A stretch of 64,000 bases of DNA, from positions 62,001-126,000 of the forward strand of contig JAFEBO010000001.1 of assembly GCA_018242625.1 (NCBI GenBank), written 5' to 3'. This DNA comes from Planctomycetota bacterium. Its GTDB lineage: Bacteria; Planctomycetota; Phycisphaerae; Phycisphaerales; UBA1924. Both the position numbers and the translations under genes were made by a program. This document shows positions 51,061-60,528 of this stretch, in pieces; position 1 is the first letter of the stretch, and each line of letters starts with the position of its first letter. The notes below the pieces were generated by a model that saw only the letters and a program-made list of their open reading frames with translations, was not told the origin of the DNA and made no database searches.

Positions 51061-52143
51061 ATGTCCGCTCAGGGATTGCTACCAACTTCGCTCGCCGGCC
51101 TGGCCCTCGGGTCGCCGCTCGTTCTTGCGGCGGGCACATGCGGCTACGTCGACGAACTCGCCGAGGTCACCGATCTCTCGCCCGCCGGCGGCGTCGGCGC
51201 CATCGTAACCAAATCGATAACCCGTGAATCGCGTGAGGGCAACGCGACGTGGCGCATCATCGAGCATCGCGCGGGGATGATGAACGCGATCGGGCTGGCG
51301 AATGTGGGGCTGGAGAAGTTCAAAGCGGAGATCGTGCCGCGGATTGAGAAGTTTGCGGGAACGGTTTCGGGTGGCAAACCGGCCCACACTCCAACCTCCT
51401 CCCTCAGGGAAGCGGGTTCGGAAAAGCCGGTGGTGATCGGGTCGATCTCGGGGTTCAGCGTCGATGAATTCGTCGCGGTCGCGGCGGCGATGAACGAGGT
51501 CGATGCGATTCCCGCGGTCGAACTCAACGTGAGTTGTCCGAACGTGAAGCACGGCACGGAGTTTGGCTCGGAGCCCGCGCTGCTGCGCGAACTCATCAGC
51601 GCCGTGCGGCCGGTACTGAGCAAGACGCGCCTATTGGTCAAAGTTTCGCCAACGGTCATGGGCTATCGCGGGCAGGGTGAATCGGGCGTGGTGGCGATCT
51701 GCCGCGCCGCCATCGAAAGCGGGGCGCAGCCGGCGGGGCCGAATCAGCGGACGGGCGCGGACGCGATGGTGATTGCGAACACGGTGCCGGCGATGGCGAT
51801 CGACGTGCGCACGCGCGAGCCGAGATTGTCGAACGTCACGGGCGGATTGAGCGGGCCGGCGGTTCATCCGATCGCCGTGAAGCTTGTGCACGACGCCTAT
51901 CGCGGAATCTGCAGGAGCACGGGCACGCCGATCATCGGCTTGGGCGGGGTGATGAACTGGGAGGATGCCGCCGAGTTCGTGCTCGCGGGCGCGAGCGCCG
52001 TGGGCATCGGGACGGCGCTGTTTGTGGATCCGCGCTCGGCACGGCGGATCGCTCGCGGGCTCCGGGATTGGGTGCGTTCGCAGGGCGCTGCGAATCTCGC
52101 TGAGCTTGTGGGGACGGTTCGCCTGCCGGGCAAGGACGTGTGA
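51061..52143 (+). CDS. pyrD: Dihydroorotate dehydrogenase, class 1-like
   Basis: A 360-residue flavoenzyme of pyrimidine synthesis that oxidises dihydroorotate to orotate. NPLVLA-type opening (LGSPLVLAAGTCGYVDEL), ELNVSCPNVKHG with the catalytic Cys expected of class 1 enzymes, LLVKVSPTV, and IPIIGLGGV-like GTPIIGLGGVMNWEDAAEF with FMN phosphate loop. Class 1B enzymes need a PyrK partner; none is visible. A stretch around residues 100-120 is a low-complexity insertion. A GGGGTGAG purine stretch precedes the ATG, and GATACT is at 51044-51049. Confidence 0.9.
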   Translation: MSAQGLLPTSLAGLALGSPLVLAAGTCGYVDELAEVTDLSPAGGVGAIVTKSITRESREGNATWRIIEHRAGMMNAIGLANVGLEKFKAEIVPRIEKFAGTVSGGKPAHTPTSSLREAGSEKPVVIGSISGFSVDEFVAVAAAMNEVDAIPAVELNVSCPNVKHGTEFGSEPALLRELISAVRPVLSKTRLLVKVSPTVMGYRGQGESGVVAICRAAIESGAQPAGPNQRTGADAMVIANTVPAMAIDVRTREPRLSNVTGGLSGPAVHPIAVKLVHDAYRGICRSTGTPIIGLGGVMNWEDAAEFVLAGASAVGIGTALFVDPRSARRIARGLRDWVRSQGAANLAELVGTVRLPGKDV

Positions 52144-52144
52144 T

Positions 52145-52942
52145 TCAGGCGCTCAGCGCCAGGTCGGAACCGGGGCGATCGGTTCCCGGGGGAGCGGCGG
52201 CTTCGTGCGACGGCCGCCCGGGACGGGCGGCGATGGGGTTGAGCGGCCAGCCGGACCATTCGAGGTAGCGTTTCTCGAGATCGGCGACGATTTCGGAAGC
52301 GCTCAAGCCCGACTTGGAATAGTCGATGCGCGGGAAGACGCGGATGCGGGCGTTTCCGAATCGCCAGAGGCTGGCCCACGCGGGTTCGACCTGCGGCGTG
52401 CCGTCGATCAGGATGGGGAGCACCGGCGCGCCGGTTTTCTTGATGATCAGTCCGACGCCGGGCTGGAAGGGCATGATGCTGCGCGCCGGGCGCTCGAGCC
52501 CGCCTTCGGGGAAGATGCCCAAGACGCCGCCCTCTTGAACATGCCTCATCGCCTCGCGCATCGCGAGCGTGTCGCGTGAGCCGGTGTCGACGCCGATCAC
52601 CCGGGCCCATTCCCAGAACCACTGAAGGCTTGCGACCTGCATCGACCGCGCCATGACCCACCGCACTTCAAAGCGGGCGAGGCTCTGGATGAGCGGGACA
52701 TCGGCGCCGGCGGTGTGGTTGGAAACGACGATGAGCGGTCCGACCCGCGTGCCCTTGGGGATGTTCTCAAGACCCTCGATGCGAACCCGCTGCACGAGGC
52801 GCGCGTACAGACGCATCGCGAAAAGCAGCAGCCCGGCCATCGGATCTTCGCGGTCATTGCGCAGGAGTGCGGCGCTCGTCCGAGCGAGCAGAGCGAGGCC
52901 GAGCACGGCCAAAAGAATGATCCCAAGCCCTTGCGGCGTCAC
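52145..52942 (-). CDS. plsC: 1-acyl-sn-glycerol-3-phosphate acyltransferase (PlsC family)
   Basis: A 265-residue membrane-bound acyltransferase. The N-terminal helix (GLGIILLAVLGLALLA) anchors it; VSNHTAGADVPLI is the catalytic HxxxxD motif (residues 80-90) and GIFPEGGLER the glycerol-phosphate-binding motif. It makes phosphatidate in phospholipid synthesis, or acylates a related lipid. The GTG at 52942 was chosen because TAGCAT lies 7 nt upstream and because an earlier start would run into the divergent rarA promoter. Confidence 0.9.
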   Translation of the reverse strand: MTPQGLGIILLAVLGLALLARTSAALLRNDREDPMAGLLLFAMRLYARLVQRVRIEGLENIPKGTRVGPLIVVSNHTAGADVPLIQSLARFEVRWVMARSMQVASLQWFWEWARVIGVDTGSRDTLAMREAMRHVQEGGVLGIFPEGGLERPARSIMPFQPGVGLIIKKTGAPVLPILIDGTPQVEPAWASLWRFGNARIRVFPRIDYSKSGLSASEIVADLEKRYLEWSGWPLNPIAARPGRPSHEAAAPPGTDRPGSDLALSA

Positions 52943-52949
52943 GCGTGCG

Positions 52950-52955
52950 ATGCTA
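52950..52955 (-). promoter_or_regulatory. -10-like TAGCAT, leaderless start for plsC
   Basis: TAGCAT on the minus strand, 7 nt before the GTG at 52942. Confidence 0.5.
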
Positions 52956-53052
52956 GCCGTTGCAAACTTGGCTTTCGAGTTTTTTGAAGGACAGTTTTGG
53001 GCGGTCAGGAGATGTTTGGGTGTAGACTCGCGCCTCGGATGAAGGAGCGTCC

Positions 53053-54447
53053 ATGGACCGGTCGGACCTTTGGTCTGGAACACGTGAGGCGGCACGTCGG
53101 GGCGTCGAGCCGCTGGCGGTCCGGATGCGTCCGGGCACGCTCGCGGAGTTTGCGGGTCAGCAGCACATTTTGGGGCCGGGCAAGCTTCTGCGGCGGATGC
53201 TGGAGGCGGACGTCATCACGTCGCTCATCCTGCACGGCCCCCCCGGGACGGGAAAGACGACCCTCGCGGAACTGATCGCCCAGTTCACCCGGCGCCACTT
53301 TGAGCGGGAGAATGCCTCGAGCGTCGGCGTCAAGAGGATCCGCGAGATCCTGGATGAGGCGGCGATCCGACTGGAACGGACCGGCCGGCGCACGGTGCTG
53401 TTCCTTGACGAAATCCATCGCTTCACCAAGCCGCAGCAGGACGTCCTGCTCGCGGATGTGGAGCGCGGGATCCTGACGCTCGTGGGCGCGACCACGGAAA
53501 ACCCGCTGTTTGCGGTGAACAGCGCGCTGGTGAGCCGGAGCACGCTCTTTCGGCTCGAGCCGCTCACGGAGGATGACATTGTCGGCGTCCTTCGGCGCGC
53601 GATCGCTGATCCCAAGCGCGGGTACGGATCGCTCCCCCTGACGGTCGACGAGGAAGCCCTGAGAGTGTGGGCCGCCAAGTGCGACGGCGATGCCCGCCGG
53701 GCTCTAACCGCTCTTGAGGTCGCGGTGCTGTCTCAGAAGCGGAGACAGGAAGAAGAGAGTTCGCGGGGAGCCGCCAACGACGGGCAGACGGAGACACCGC
53801 AGCTTCTGATCGGGCGGGCGGAGGCCGAGGACAGCATCCAGCAAAAGGCGGCGGTCTACGACGGTACGGGCGACGAGCATTACAACTCGATCAGCGCCTT
53901 TATCAAGAGCGTGCGGGGCAGCGACCCGGATGCGGCCATCTACTGGCTTGCCCGGATGCTCGATGCGGGGGAAGACCCTCGCTTTGTGGCGCGGCGACTT
54001 GCGATCCTGGCCAGCGAAGACATCGGCAACGCCGATCCGAGAGGGATCATGGTCGCGCAGAGCGCGTGGGAGCTGCTGGAGCGCATCGGAATGCCCGAGG
54101 GCCGGATCATCCTCGCGCAAGCGACCACCTATCTGGCGCTGGCGCCCAAGAGCAACGCGAGCTATGTCGCGATTGACGAGGCGCTCGAGGACGTCCGGCA
54201 AGGCCGCACCATCCCGGTCCCGGTGCACCTGCGGGACAAGAACGCGGCCCCCCCGGCGCCGGGCGGGAGCGCCAACGGGACGGGCTATCGCTACAGCCAT
54301 GCCGACCCCGGAGCGGTCAATGACCAGGATTACCTGGGAGTGGACAAGCACTACTACAGGCCGACGGACCGGGGAGCGGAAAAAGCCTTGGGCGAGAGAC
54401 TGGCGGAGCTTCGCGCCTTGCGAAAATCCGGAGGGCGGCCGAAATGA
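53053..54447 (+). CDS. rarA: Replication-associated recombination protein A (RarA/MgsA)
   Basis: A 464-residue AAA+ ATPase. RPGTLAEFAGQQHILGPGKL opens the family; Walker A HGPPGTGKTT (about 61-70), Walker B LFLDEIHRF, sensor GATTENP, and the tetramerisation region with HYNSISAFIKSVRGSDPDAA are all present. It acts at stalled replication forks with SSB and RecA. The ATG has an AAGGAG site; TAGACT at 53024-53029 may be the -10. Its end overlaps the start of the cyclo-ligase gene (ATGA), so the two are an operon. Confidence 0.96.
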   Translation: MDRSDLWSGTREAARRGVEPLAVRMRPGTLAEFAGQQHILGPGKLLRRMLEADVITSLILHGPPGTGKTTLAELIAQFTRRHFERENASSVGVKRIREILDEAAIRLERTGRRTVLFLDEIHRFTKPQQDVLLADVERGILTLVGATTENPLFAVNSALVSRSTLFRLEPLTEDDIVGVLRRAIADPKRGYGSLPLTVDEEALRVWAAKCDGDARRALTALEVAVLSQKRRQEEESSRGAANDGQTETPQLLIGRAEAEDSIQQKAAVYDGTGDEHYNSISAFIKSVRGSDPDAAIYWLARMLDAGEDPRFVARRLAILASEDIGNADPRGIMVAQSAWELLERIGMPEGRIILAQATTYLALAPKSNASYVAIDEALEDVRQGRTIPVPVHLRDKNAAPPAPGGSANGTGYRYSHADPGAVNDQDYLGVDKHYYRPTDRGAEKALGERLAELRALRKSGGRPK

Positions 54448-55067
54448 CCCTCGGGCTGGACGAAGAAAAAAAGATCGCCCGGGAGCACCTCCGCGCCGTC
54501 TGGCGGGCGATTGGGCCGGAGCAATTGAACGAGATTTCCCGGATGGCCTGCCTGCACATCACGGCCTCCGAGCAGTGGAGAGCGGCCGGGGCCGTGCTGA
54601 TTTACATTCCGATGAAGCACGAGATTTCGACCGAGTGGCTCGCGCGAGACGCGCTGGCCGTGGGCCGGACGCTTTGCGTCCCGCGCACCCAGTGGCAGAG
54701 CCGGGGGATGACGCCCGCGGTCATTCGAGATGAGAAGGAATGGGCGAGCGTGTGCGAGGCCGGCGGAGGGAGTGGCCGGGCCGGAGAACCTCCCATTCCG
54801 GCCCCAAGTCCGGATGCTCCGGACTTTGCGCCCGCCCGGCTCGATCTGGTCATTGCTCCGGGACTGGGATTTGACCGTCTTGGAAACCGGCTGGGCCGCG
54901 GGGCGGGTTTCTATGATCGCTTCCTCAAAGAATCGGGGCTCTGGGCACGGACGATTGGTCTGACGCCGGATGCCGCGATCCTGGAGCGAATTCCCGCCGG
55001 GGCGATGGATGCGCCGGTGGCGATGTTGGCGACCGAATCGGGCCTGATCCGCACCGGCGTGTGCTGA
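54444..55067 (+). CDS. 5-formyltetrahydrofolate cyclo-ligase
   Basis: A 207-residue enzyme that converts 5-formyl-THF to 5,10-methenyl-THF with ATP. The N-terminal helices, YIPMKHEISTEWL and RLGRGAGFYDRFL (the conserved GxGxGFYDR block) fit the MTHFS family. A Pro-rich loop (GEPPIPAPSPDAP) is inserted in the middle. Coupled to rarA by a 4-base overlap. With folP and pabA it is the third folate-related gene of the window, though not linked to them. Confidence 0.92.
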   Translation: MTLGLDEEKKIAREHLRAVWRAIGPEQLNEISRMACLHITASEQWRAAGAVLIYIPMKHEISTEWLARDALAVGRTLCVPRTQWQSRGMTPAVIRDEKEWASVCEAGGGSGRAGEPPIPAPSPDAPDFAPARLDLVIAPGLGFDRLGNRLGRGAGFYDRFLKESGLWARTIGLTPDAAILERIPAGAMDAPVAMLATESGLIRTGVC

Positions 55068-55132
55068 TTGGTCCGGCGCGGGCGCGCGGGTCGATATTCG
55101 GCAGAGATTTCTGTGCCGCATGGAGGTTGTAC

Positions 55133-56503
55133 ATGGCTCTTCCGTCCCAGGTTGAACGTCAGTCCGAGATCGGCCGCTCTTACGTCTACGGACAGAAGCA
55201 GCACGGGTCCTCGCTTCCGCGGAAGGTGCTGATCGGCGGCGCGGTGCTGGTGGTTGCCGCCGGCTCGGTCTGGGGCCTTCGCACGATCCTCAACAGGAAG
55301 GCCTCCGGCGCCTCAACGCCCGAATCGACCAGCGCGGCTCCGGCGGTGGCATCCAGCCTTGGCTTTCAGCCGGAAACGACGGCCCCGACGACCAAGCCGG
55401 TCTCAACCCCTTCAAACACGCCCTCCACGCCGGTGACAAATGCACCCGCGCTGGTGCCGCCGTCGAGCGGCCCGCAGGTCGTAACGCCGCGCATCACACC
55501 CGCGGGCACACCCTCTAACGCCTCGAACCCGTCCACATCACCCAGCACCGTTCCGGCCACCACCCCCACTTCCACCGCGGCGCCCGGCACAACTCCGTCG
55601 ACGACCGATGGAAGGCCAACGCCTGTGGATGTGACGCGGAAGGACCTGACTCCTTCGCCTTCGACCGCAGCGCCGGCCTCGCCCGGGGCGCAGTCTCCTG
55701 CGTCGCTGACGCCGACTGGGAGCACGGCGGAAGTTGTGGGGCTGATTCAGGCCGCCGACCAGCGGATCGCCGCCGGCGATCTGCCGCAGGCCCGCAACCT
55801 GCTGAGCAAGGCGCTGCGCAATCCGAACACTGTGCGGGAAGACCAGGATCGCATCCGCGAGAAGCTGACCACGATCAACGCCACTCTGCTCTTCTCACCA
55901 AAGATCGCGCCCGGCGACACGATGGCCGAGGAGTACGTGGTCAAGTCCGGCGACAACCTGATCAAGATCACGCGGAACCGGGAGCTTGCGGTCGATTGGC
56001 GGCTGCTTGAGCGCATCAACGGCGTCAAGGGCAACTCGCTCAAGGTGGGCCAGAAGCTCAAGCTGGTGCGGGGCCCGTTCCACGCCATCGTCCACAAGGG
56101 CGACTACCGCCTGGACCTGTTCCAGGGCTCGCCCGATGACCCGGACTCCTGGGTCTTTATCCGGTCGTTCAAGGTCGGCCTGGGCACGGGGAACAGCACT
56201 CCGGTCGGCAACTTTGTGATCAAGCCCAAGAGCAAGCTGATCAACCCTCCGTGGGTTAATCCGCAGACGGGACAGAAATTTGCGGCGGACGATCCCAAGA
56301 ACCCCATCGGTGAGTACTGGATGGGCATCGAAGGCGTCGGCGAGAGCAAGGCGATCACGGGCTACGGGCTGCACGGCACCGTCGAGCCCGACTCGATCGG
56401 GCAGCAGAAATCGATGGGCTGCGTGCGGCTCGGAGATGAGGACGTCAAACTGCTTTACGAGATGCTCGTTGAGCAGTTCAGCGTTGTGAAAATCGTCCCG
56501 TAA
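55133..56503 (+). CDS. LysM and L,D-transpeptidase (YkuD) domain protein
   Basis: A 456-residue cell-wall protein: an N-terminal transmembrane helix (VLIGGAVLVVAAGSVWGL), a long Thr/Pro/Ser-rich linker (about 60-215), a helical stretch, a LysM peptidoglycan-binding domain (EEYVVKSGDNLIKITRNREL, from about 265) and a C-terminal YkuD catalytic domain. The active site is GLHGT and SMGCVRL (about 427-433) with the catalytic Cys. It cross-links peptidoglycan or attaches proteins to it. Presence of such a gene agrees with peptidoglycan in Phycisphaerae. The ATG has a TGGAGG site. Confidence 0.92.
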   Translation: MALPSQVERQSEIGRSYVYGQKQHGSSLPRKVLIGGAVLVVAAGSVWGLRTILNRKASGASTPESTSAAPAVASSLGFQPETTAPTTKPVSTPSNTPSTPVTNAPALVPPSSGPQVVTPRITPAGTPSNASNPSTSPSTVPATTPTSTAAPGTTPSTTDGRPTPVDVTRKDLTPSPSTAAPASPGAQSPASLTPTGSTAEVVGLIQAADQRIAAGDLPQARNLLSKALRNPNTVREDQDRIREKLTTINATLLFSPKIAPGDTMAEEYVVKSGDNLIKITRNRELAVDWRLLERINGVKGNSLKVGQKLKLVRGPFHAIVHKGDYRLDLFQGSPDDPDSWVFIRSFKVGLGTGNSTPVGNFVIKPKSKLINPPWVNPQTGQKFAADDPKNPIGEYWMGIEGVGESKAITGYGLHGTVEPDSIGQQKSMGCVRLGDEDVKLLYEMLVEQFSVVKIVP

Positions 56504-56527
56504 TTTGCGGGGCAGGAGCGAGGAACG

Positions 56528-57397
56528 ATGGGCACTATGCGCAAGAGCGCGGACCTTCTCAAGCAGAGCTTTTCCGTTCTCCGCCAGGACAAGCAGCTCG
56601 TCGTTTTCCCGCTGCTGAGCGCCGTGGCGTGCGCGGCCGTGCTGGTCTCGTTTCTTGTGCCAACATTCGCGACGGGTCTCATTCAGTTCGCGAGCACAAA
56701 GACCGGGCACAGGGAAGTTTCCGCGGCCACAAAGCCGCTTCTGATCGCGATCAGCTTCGCGTATTACTTTGTCAATTACACCGTGATCGTGTTTTTCAAC
56801 TCTGCGCTCGTGAGCTGCGCGCTCGAGAGATTCGACGGCGGGAAGCCCACCGTGCGGTCCGGGCTAGAGGCCGCGGCGAGGCTCCTGCCGCAGATTCTGG
56901 CCTGGTCGCTGGTGGCGGCGACGGTGGGAACGATCCTCCGGGCGCTCGAAGAGCGTGTCGGATTCCTCGGGAAGCTGGCCGTGGGATTTGTGGGATTCGC
57001 CTGGACGATTGCAACGTACTTCGTCGTGCCGGTGCTCGTGGTGGAAAAGGCGGGCCCGATCGACGCCGTGAAGCGCTCCGCGACGATACTCAAAGATCAC
57101 TGGGGCACTTCGCTCGTCAGCAATATCGGCTTGGGGCTGATCAACTTTCTCGTCGTCGTGGCGTGCGTGCTGCCCCTGATCGCGGGCGGCATTGTCAGCG
57201 GCGCGATGGAGACAACGGCGGTGCCGGTCATCATCGGCGGATCTGTGACGGTCTTCCTGCTGGTGATCTTCGGCCTGGTGACGAGCGCGATGCAGTCGAT
57301 CCTCGTGGCGGCGCTCTACCGCTACGCGGCCGGCGCGGGCGCTCCCGCGGGCTTTGACAGCGAGGCGATGAAACGCGCGTTTGCCGCGAAGAAGTGA
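56528..57397 (+). CDS. Six-helix membrane protein, DUF6159-like
   Basis: A 289-residue membrane protein with about six transmembrane helices (for example LLSAVACAAVLVSFLVPTFA and VGFVGFAWTIATYFVVPVLV). The opening RKSADLLKQSFSVLRQDKQL and the VPVLVVEKAGPIDAVKRSATILKD block resemble DUF6159 and related proteins. Function unknown. The ATG at 56528 has a GAGGAACG site and lies 24 bases after the transpeptidase gene, so co-transcription is likely. Confidence 0.8.
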   Translation: MGTMRKSADLLKQSFSVLRQDKQLVVFPLLSAVACAAVLVSFLVPTFATGLIQFASTKTGHREVSAATKPLLIAISFAYYFVNYTVIVFFNSALVSCALERFDGGKPTVRSGLEAAARLLPQILAWSLVAATVGTILRALEERVGFLGKLAVGFVGFAWTIATYFVVPVLVVEKAGPIDAVKRSATILKDHWGTSLVSNIGLGLINFLVVVACVLPLIAGGIVSGAMETTAVPVIIGGSVTVFLLVIFGLVTSAMQSILVAALYRYAAGAGAPAGFDSEAMKRAFAAKK

Positions 57398-57462
57398 CCC
57401 GGCGCAAGGCTCCAAAAACGCCGGCCGGCAGAGCCCGGTGAACCCCTCCGGCGTAAACGCCG

Positions 57463-57487
57463 AAAAGCCCTGTTTTGCAGAGCTTTT
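57463..57487 (+). terminator. Probable terminator upstream of gyrB
   Basis: AAAAGC pairs with GCTTTT, extended by CTG with CAG around a TTTTG loop, one bulge, then T. It follows the membrane protein gene by about 65 bases. Confidence 0.6.
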
Positions 57488-57645
57488 TGGCGTCAAGAAA
57501 TCGGCAGAATTCCGCCGATTCTGGCGGCCAGGTCCCTATGATCCGGGATACGGATTTCGGGCTCGCGTTTGTATTTTGATCGGATCGCGACCCGGGCCGT
57601 CTTTGCGTCTTTCCGAACACCGCTTGCAAGGGACTCTCGAGCAAG

Positions 57646-60396
57646 ATGACGCGCACCAGATCCAGTTCAGGAACGGATTCGGAAGCGCCGACGGCGAGCG
57701 CCCAGATCGAGGTAAAACCAGTGACCCAAGCTCCGACCAATCCGCCCGCTCCGCACGCTCCCGGCGCCACCAGCGGCAACTACGGCGCCGAGCAGATTCA
57801 GGTTCTGGAAGGTCTCGAGGCCGTCCGCAAGCGTCCGGGCATGTACATCGGCGGCACGGGGATCAACGCGCTCCATCACCTGGTTTACGAAGTCGTTGAC
57901 AATTCCATCGACGAGGCGATGGCCGGGCACGCCACCTTCGTCAGCGTCACGATCCAGCCCGACGGATCCTGCCAGGTCATCGACGACGGGCGCGGCATTC
58001 CCACCGACGCGATGAAGCACGAGGACCCCAACCTCAACGGCAAACCCGCCATCGAGATCGTCCTCACCAAGCTTCACGCCGGCGGCAAGTTCCAGCAGGA
58101 AGGCTCGGCCTACAAGGTATCGGGCGGCCTGCACGGCGTCGGCGTCTCCTGTGTCAACGCGCTCAGCGAGTATCTCGACGCCGAGGTGTATCGCGACGGC
58201 AAGATCCACGCGATCGGGTTCGAGCAGGGTCGCGTAACGACCCCGCTTCACGAGGTGGGCAAGATCCCGGCCAACGCTTCCCGCATTCGGGGCACCACCG
58301 TCACCTTCCGGCCCGATCCGGAAATCTTCCCCGACACCACCTTCAGCTACGACACCCTCGCCACGCGGCTGCGCGAACTGGCCTACCTCAACCCCGGCGT
58401 CACGCTCAAACTGGCCGACGAGCGCGTGGGCCCGGACGGGAAAGTCCGTTCGGAAACCTTCCGTGCCGAGAACGGGCTGCTCGAGTACGTCAACTACCTC
58501 ATGACGGGCAAGAACGCTTTCGCCTCTCCGGTCTACCTCCGGCGCGAGGACCCCGCGCAGACGCTGCTCTGCGAGGTCGCCATGCAGTATCACGACGGTT
58601 ACAACGAGACCGTCCTCTCCTTCGCCAACAACATCAATAACGTGGACGGCGGCACCCACGCCCAGGGCTTCAAGGTCGCGCTCACCCGCACCATGAACGC
58701 CTACTCCAAAAAGGCCGGCATCATCAAGGACAAGGATCCCGTGCCGAGCGGCGAAGACCTGCGGGAAGGCCTGGTCGCCATCGTGAGCGTCAAGCTCCCC
58801 AACCCCACGTTCAACAACCAGCCCAAGGAAAAGCTGCTCAATCCCGAGATCGAGACCTTTGTTTCACAGGCGGTGGGCGAGGCGCTCGAAAGCTGGATGG
58901 AAGAGCATCCGCAGGAGGCCAAGCGGCTTTGCCTCAAGGGCATCGTGGCGGCGCAGGCACGCGAGGCGGCGCGGAAGGCGCGGGAGCTCACCCGCCGCAA
59001 GACCGCGCTCGACAGCGGCAGCATGCCCCACAAGCTGCGGGACTGCAAAACGCGCAACGTCGACGAGGCCGAGATTTTCATCGTCGAAGGAGACTCGGCA
59101 GGCGGCAGCGCGACGCAGGGCCGGAGCGTGGAGACGCAGGCGATTCTGCCGCTCAAGGGCAAAATTCTCAACGTCGAAAAGGCCCGCATCGACAAGATCC
59201 TGGGCTTTGAAGAAATCCGCACGCTGATCGCCGCCCTGCGGGTGGGCATCGGAAACGAGCTCGACCTCAGCAAGCTTCGTTACGGCAAGATCATCATCAT
59301 GACCGACGCCGACGTGGACGGGAGCCACATCCGCACGCTCCTGCTCACGTTCTTCTTCCGCCAGATGCCCGAGCTTGTCCGCAAAGGGCACATCTATATC
59401 GCCCAGCCGCCCCTGTACCAGGTGGCCAAGGGACACGGCAGGGCCAAGCGTGCGTGGTACGTGCTCAACGAAAAGACGCTGGACGATTCGCTCACCGACC
59501 TGGGCCTCGAGAACGCATCGCTCTCGGTGCGCGATATCGAAAACTCGACGCCCGGCCGCGAACCGCGCGAAACCGCCCGGTTCGAAGGCGACAGGCTCCG
59601 ACGCGTCGTATTCCTTCTCAGCAGGCTCGACGAGCTTGTGACGATTTCGGAGCGCCGAGGCGTCAAGTTCATTGACCTGCTCGGGGCTCGCTCGAACGAC
59701 CCGTCCGGCCGCAACCGCCTGCCCACCCGACGCGTCACATGGCGTGCGGGCGATGAATACGCATGGACGGAGGAGCAGGCCCTTGAGATCCTGGCACGCC
59801 ACAAGCTCCGCCTCGCCGATTCCAGCACGTCCACACCGGACGCCGCGAACGTCGGAGGCATCGGGGAATTTGTCGCCGTGGTTCGGGAGCTGCACGAGAA
59901 CCGCGAACTCGAAAAGATCTTTGCGGACCTGGCGGCGCTGGGCATCTCGATGAACGACTACGCGCTGGTCCGCGAGGAATCGGCGTCCGGGGAAAAGATG
60001 CCGGCCAAGTTCGCCTGGATTGTTTCGGGCGAGCTCGCGGCCCCGGCCGAACAGCCCGAGGGCGAAGAAGACCAGGAGACGGAGACTCCCAGGGCCGAGG
60101 CCGGCCCCCGCGGGCGCGTCTTTGAAGCAAGCAACCTTCCCGAGATCCTCGCCTCTCTGCATCAGCTCGGCCGGCGCGGCCTTGAGATCAAGCGGTTTAA
60201 GGGGCTGGGCGAAATGGATGCGGAGCAGCTCTGGGAAACGACAATGGACGCCACCAAGCGCGTGCTGCTCCGTGTCAACTGGGACATGGCCAGTAACGCA
60301 GACGCACTGTTCTCGGTCCTCATGGGCGAGGAAGTCGAACCGCGGCGCAAGTTCATCGAGGATCATGCCCTCGAGGTGAAAAACCTTGACGTCTGA
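57646..60396 (+). CDS. gyrB: DNA gyrase subunit B with large TOPRIM insertion
   Basis: A 916-residue gyrase B, much longer than the usual 640-800. A disordered N-terminus of about 45 residues precedes the GHKL ATPase (EVVDNSIDEAMAGH, VIDDGRGIPTD, VSGGLHGVGVSCVNALSE) and transducer. The TOPRIM domain has IVEGDSAGGSATQGR (about 480) and MTDADVDGSHIRTL (about 553). After QPPLYQVAKGHG (about 590) comes an insertion of some 200 residues, partly acidic (EGEEDQETETP), before the closing RRGLEIKRFKGLGEMDAEQLW. Enterobacterial GyrB also has an insertion at this place. It pairs with GyrA, not in the window. Confidence 0.97.
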   Translation: MTRTRSSSGTDSEAPTASAQIEVKPVTQAPTNPPAPHAPGATSGNYGAEQIQVLEGLEAVRKRPGMYIGGTGINALHHLVYEVVDNSIDEAMAGHATFVSVTIQPDGSCQVIDDGRGIPTDAMKHEDPNLNGKPAIEIVLTKLHAGGKFQQEGSAYKVSGGLHGVGVSCVNALSEYLDAEVYRDGKIHAIGFEQGRVTTPLHEVGKIPANASRIRGTTVTFRPDPEIFPDTTFSYDTLATRLRELAYLNPGVTLKLADERVGPDGKVRSETFRAENGLLEYVNYLMTGKNAFASPVYLRREDPAQTLLCEVAMQYHDGYNETVLSFANNINNVDGGTHAQGFKVALTRTMNAYSKKAGIIKDKDPVPSGEDLREGLVAIVSVKLPNPTFNNQPKEKLLNPEIETFVSQAVGEALESWMEEHPQEAKRLCLKGIVAAQAREAARKARELTRRKTALDSGSMPHKLRDCKTRNVDEAEIFIVEGDSAGGSATQGRSVETQAILPLKGKILNVEKARIDKILGFEEIRTLIAALRVGIGNELDLSKLRYGKIIIMTDADVDGSHIRTLLLTFFFRQMPELVRKGHIYIAQPPLYQVAKGHGRAKRAWYVLNEKTLDDSLTDLGLENASLSVRDIENSTPGREPRETARFEGDRLRRVVFLLSRLDELVTISERRGVKFIDLLGARSNDPSGRNRLPTRRVTWRAGDEYAWTEEQALEILARHKLRLADSSTSTPDAANVGGIGEFVAVVRELHENRELEKIFADLAALGISMNDYALVREESASGEKMPAKFAWIVSGELAAPAEQPEGEEDQETETPRAEAGPRGRVFEASNLPEILASLHQLGRRGLEIKRFKGLGEMDAEQLWETTMDATKRVLLRVNWDMASNADALFSVLMGEEVEPRRKFIEDHALEVKNLDV

Positions 60397-60528
60397 CCGG
60401 CCTGTGTGAGCGGTTCCGCCCGACTCTTCCGGATGTAATGCCGCACGCCTGTGAACCCTGAGAAACGGGGTGGTTTGTGCTGCATCCGCACCCGAACTTT
60501 CCCGATGCTCTCCGCACTCGGAGGGATC

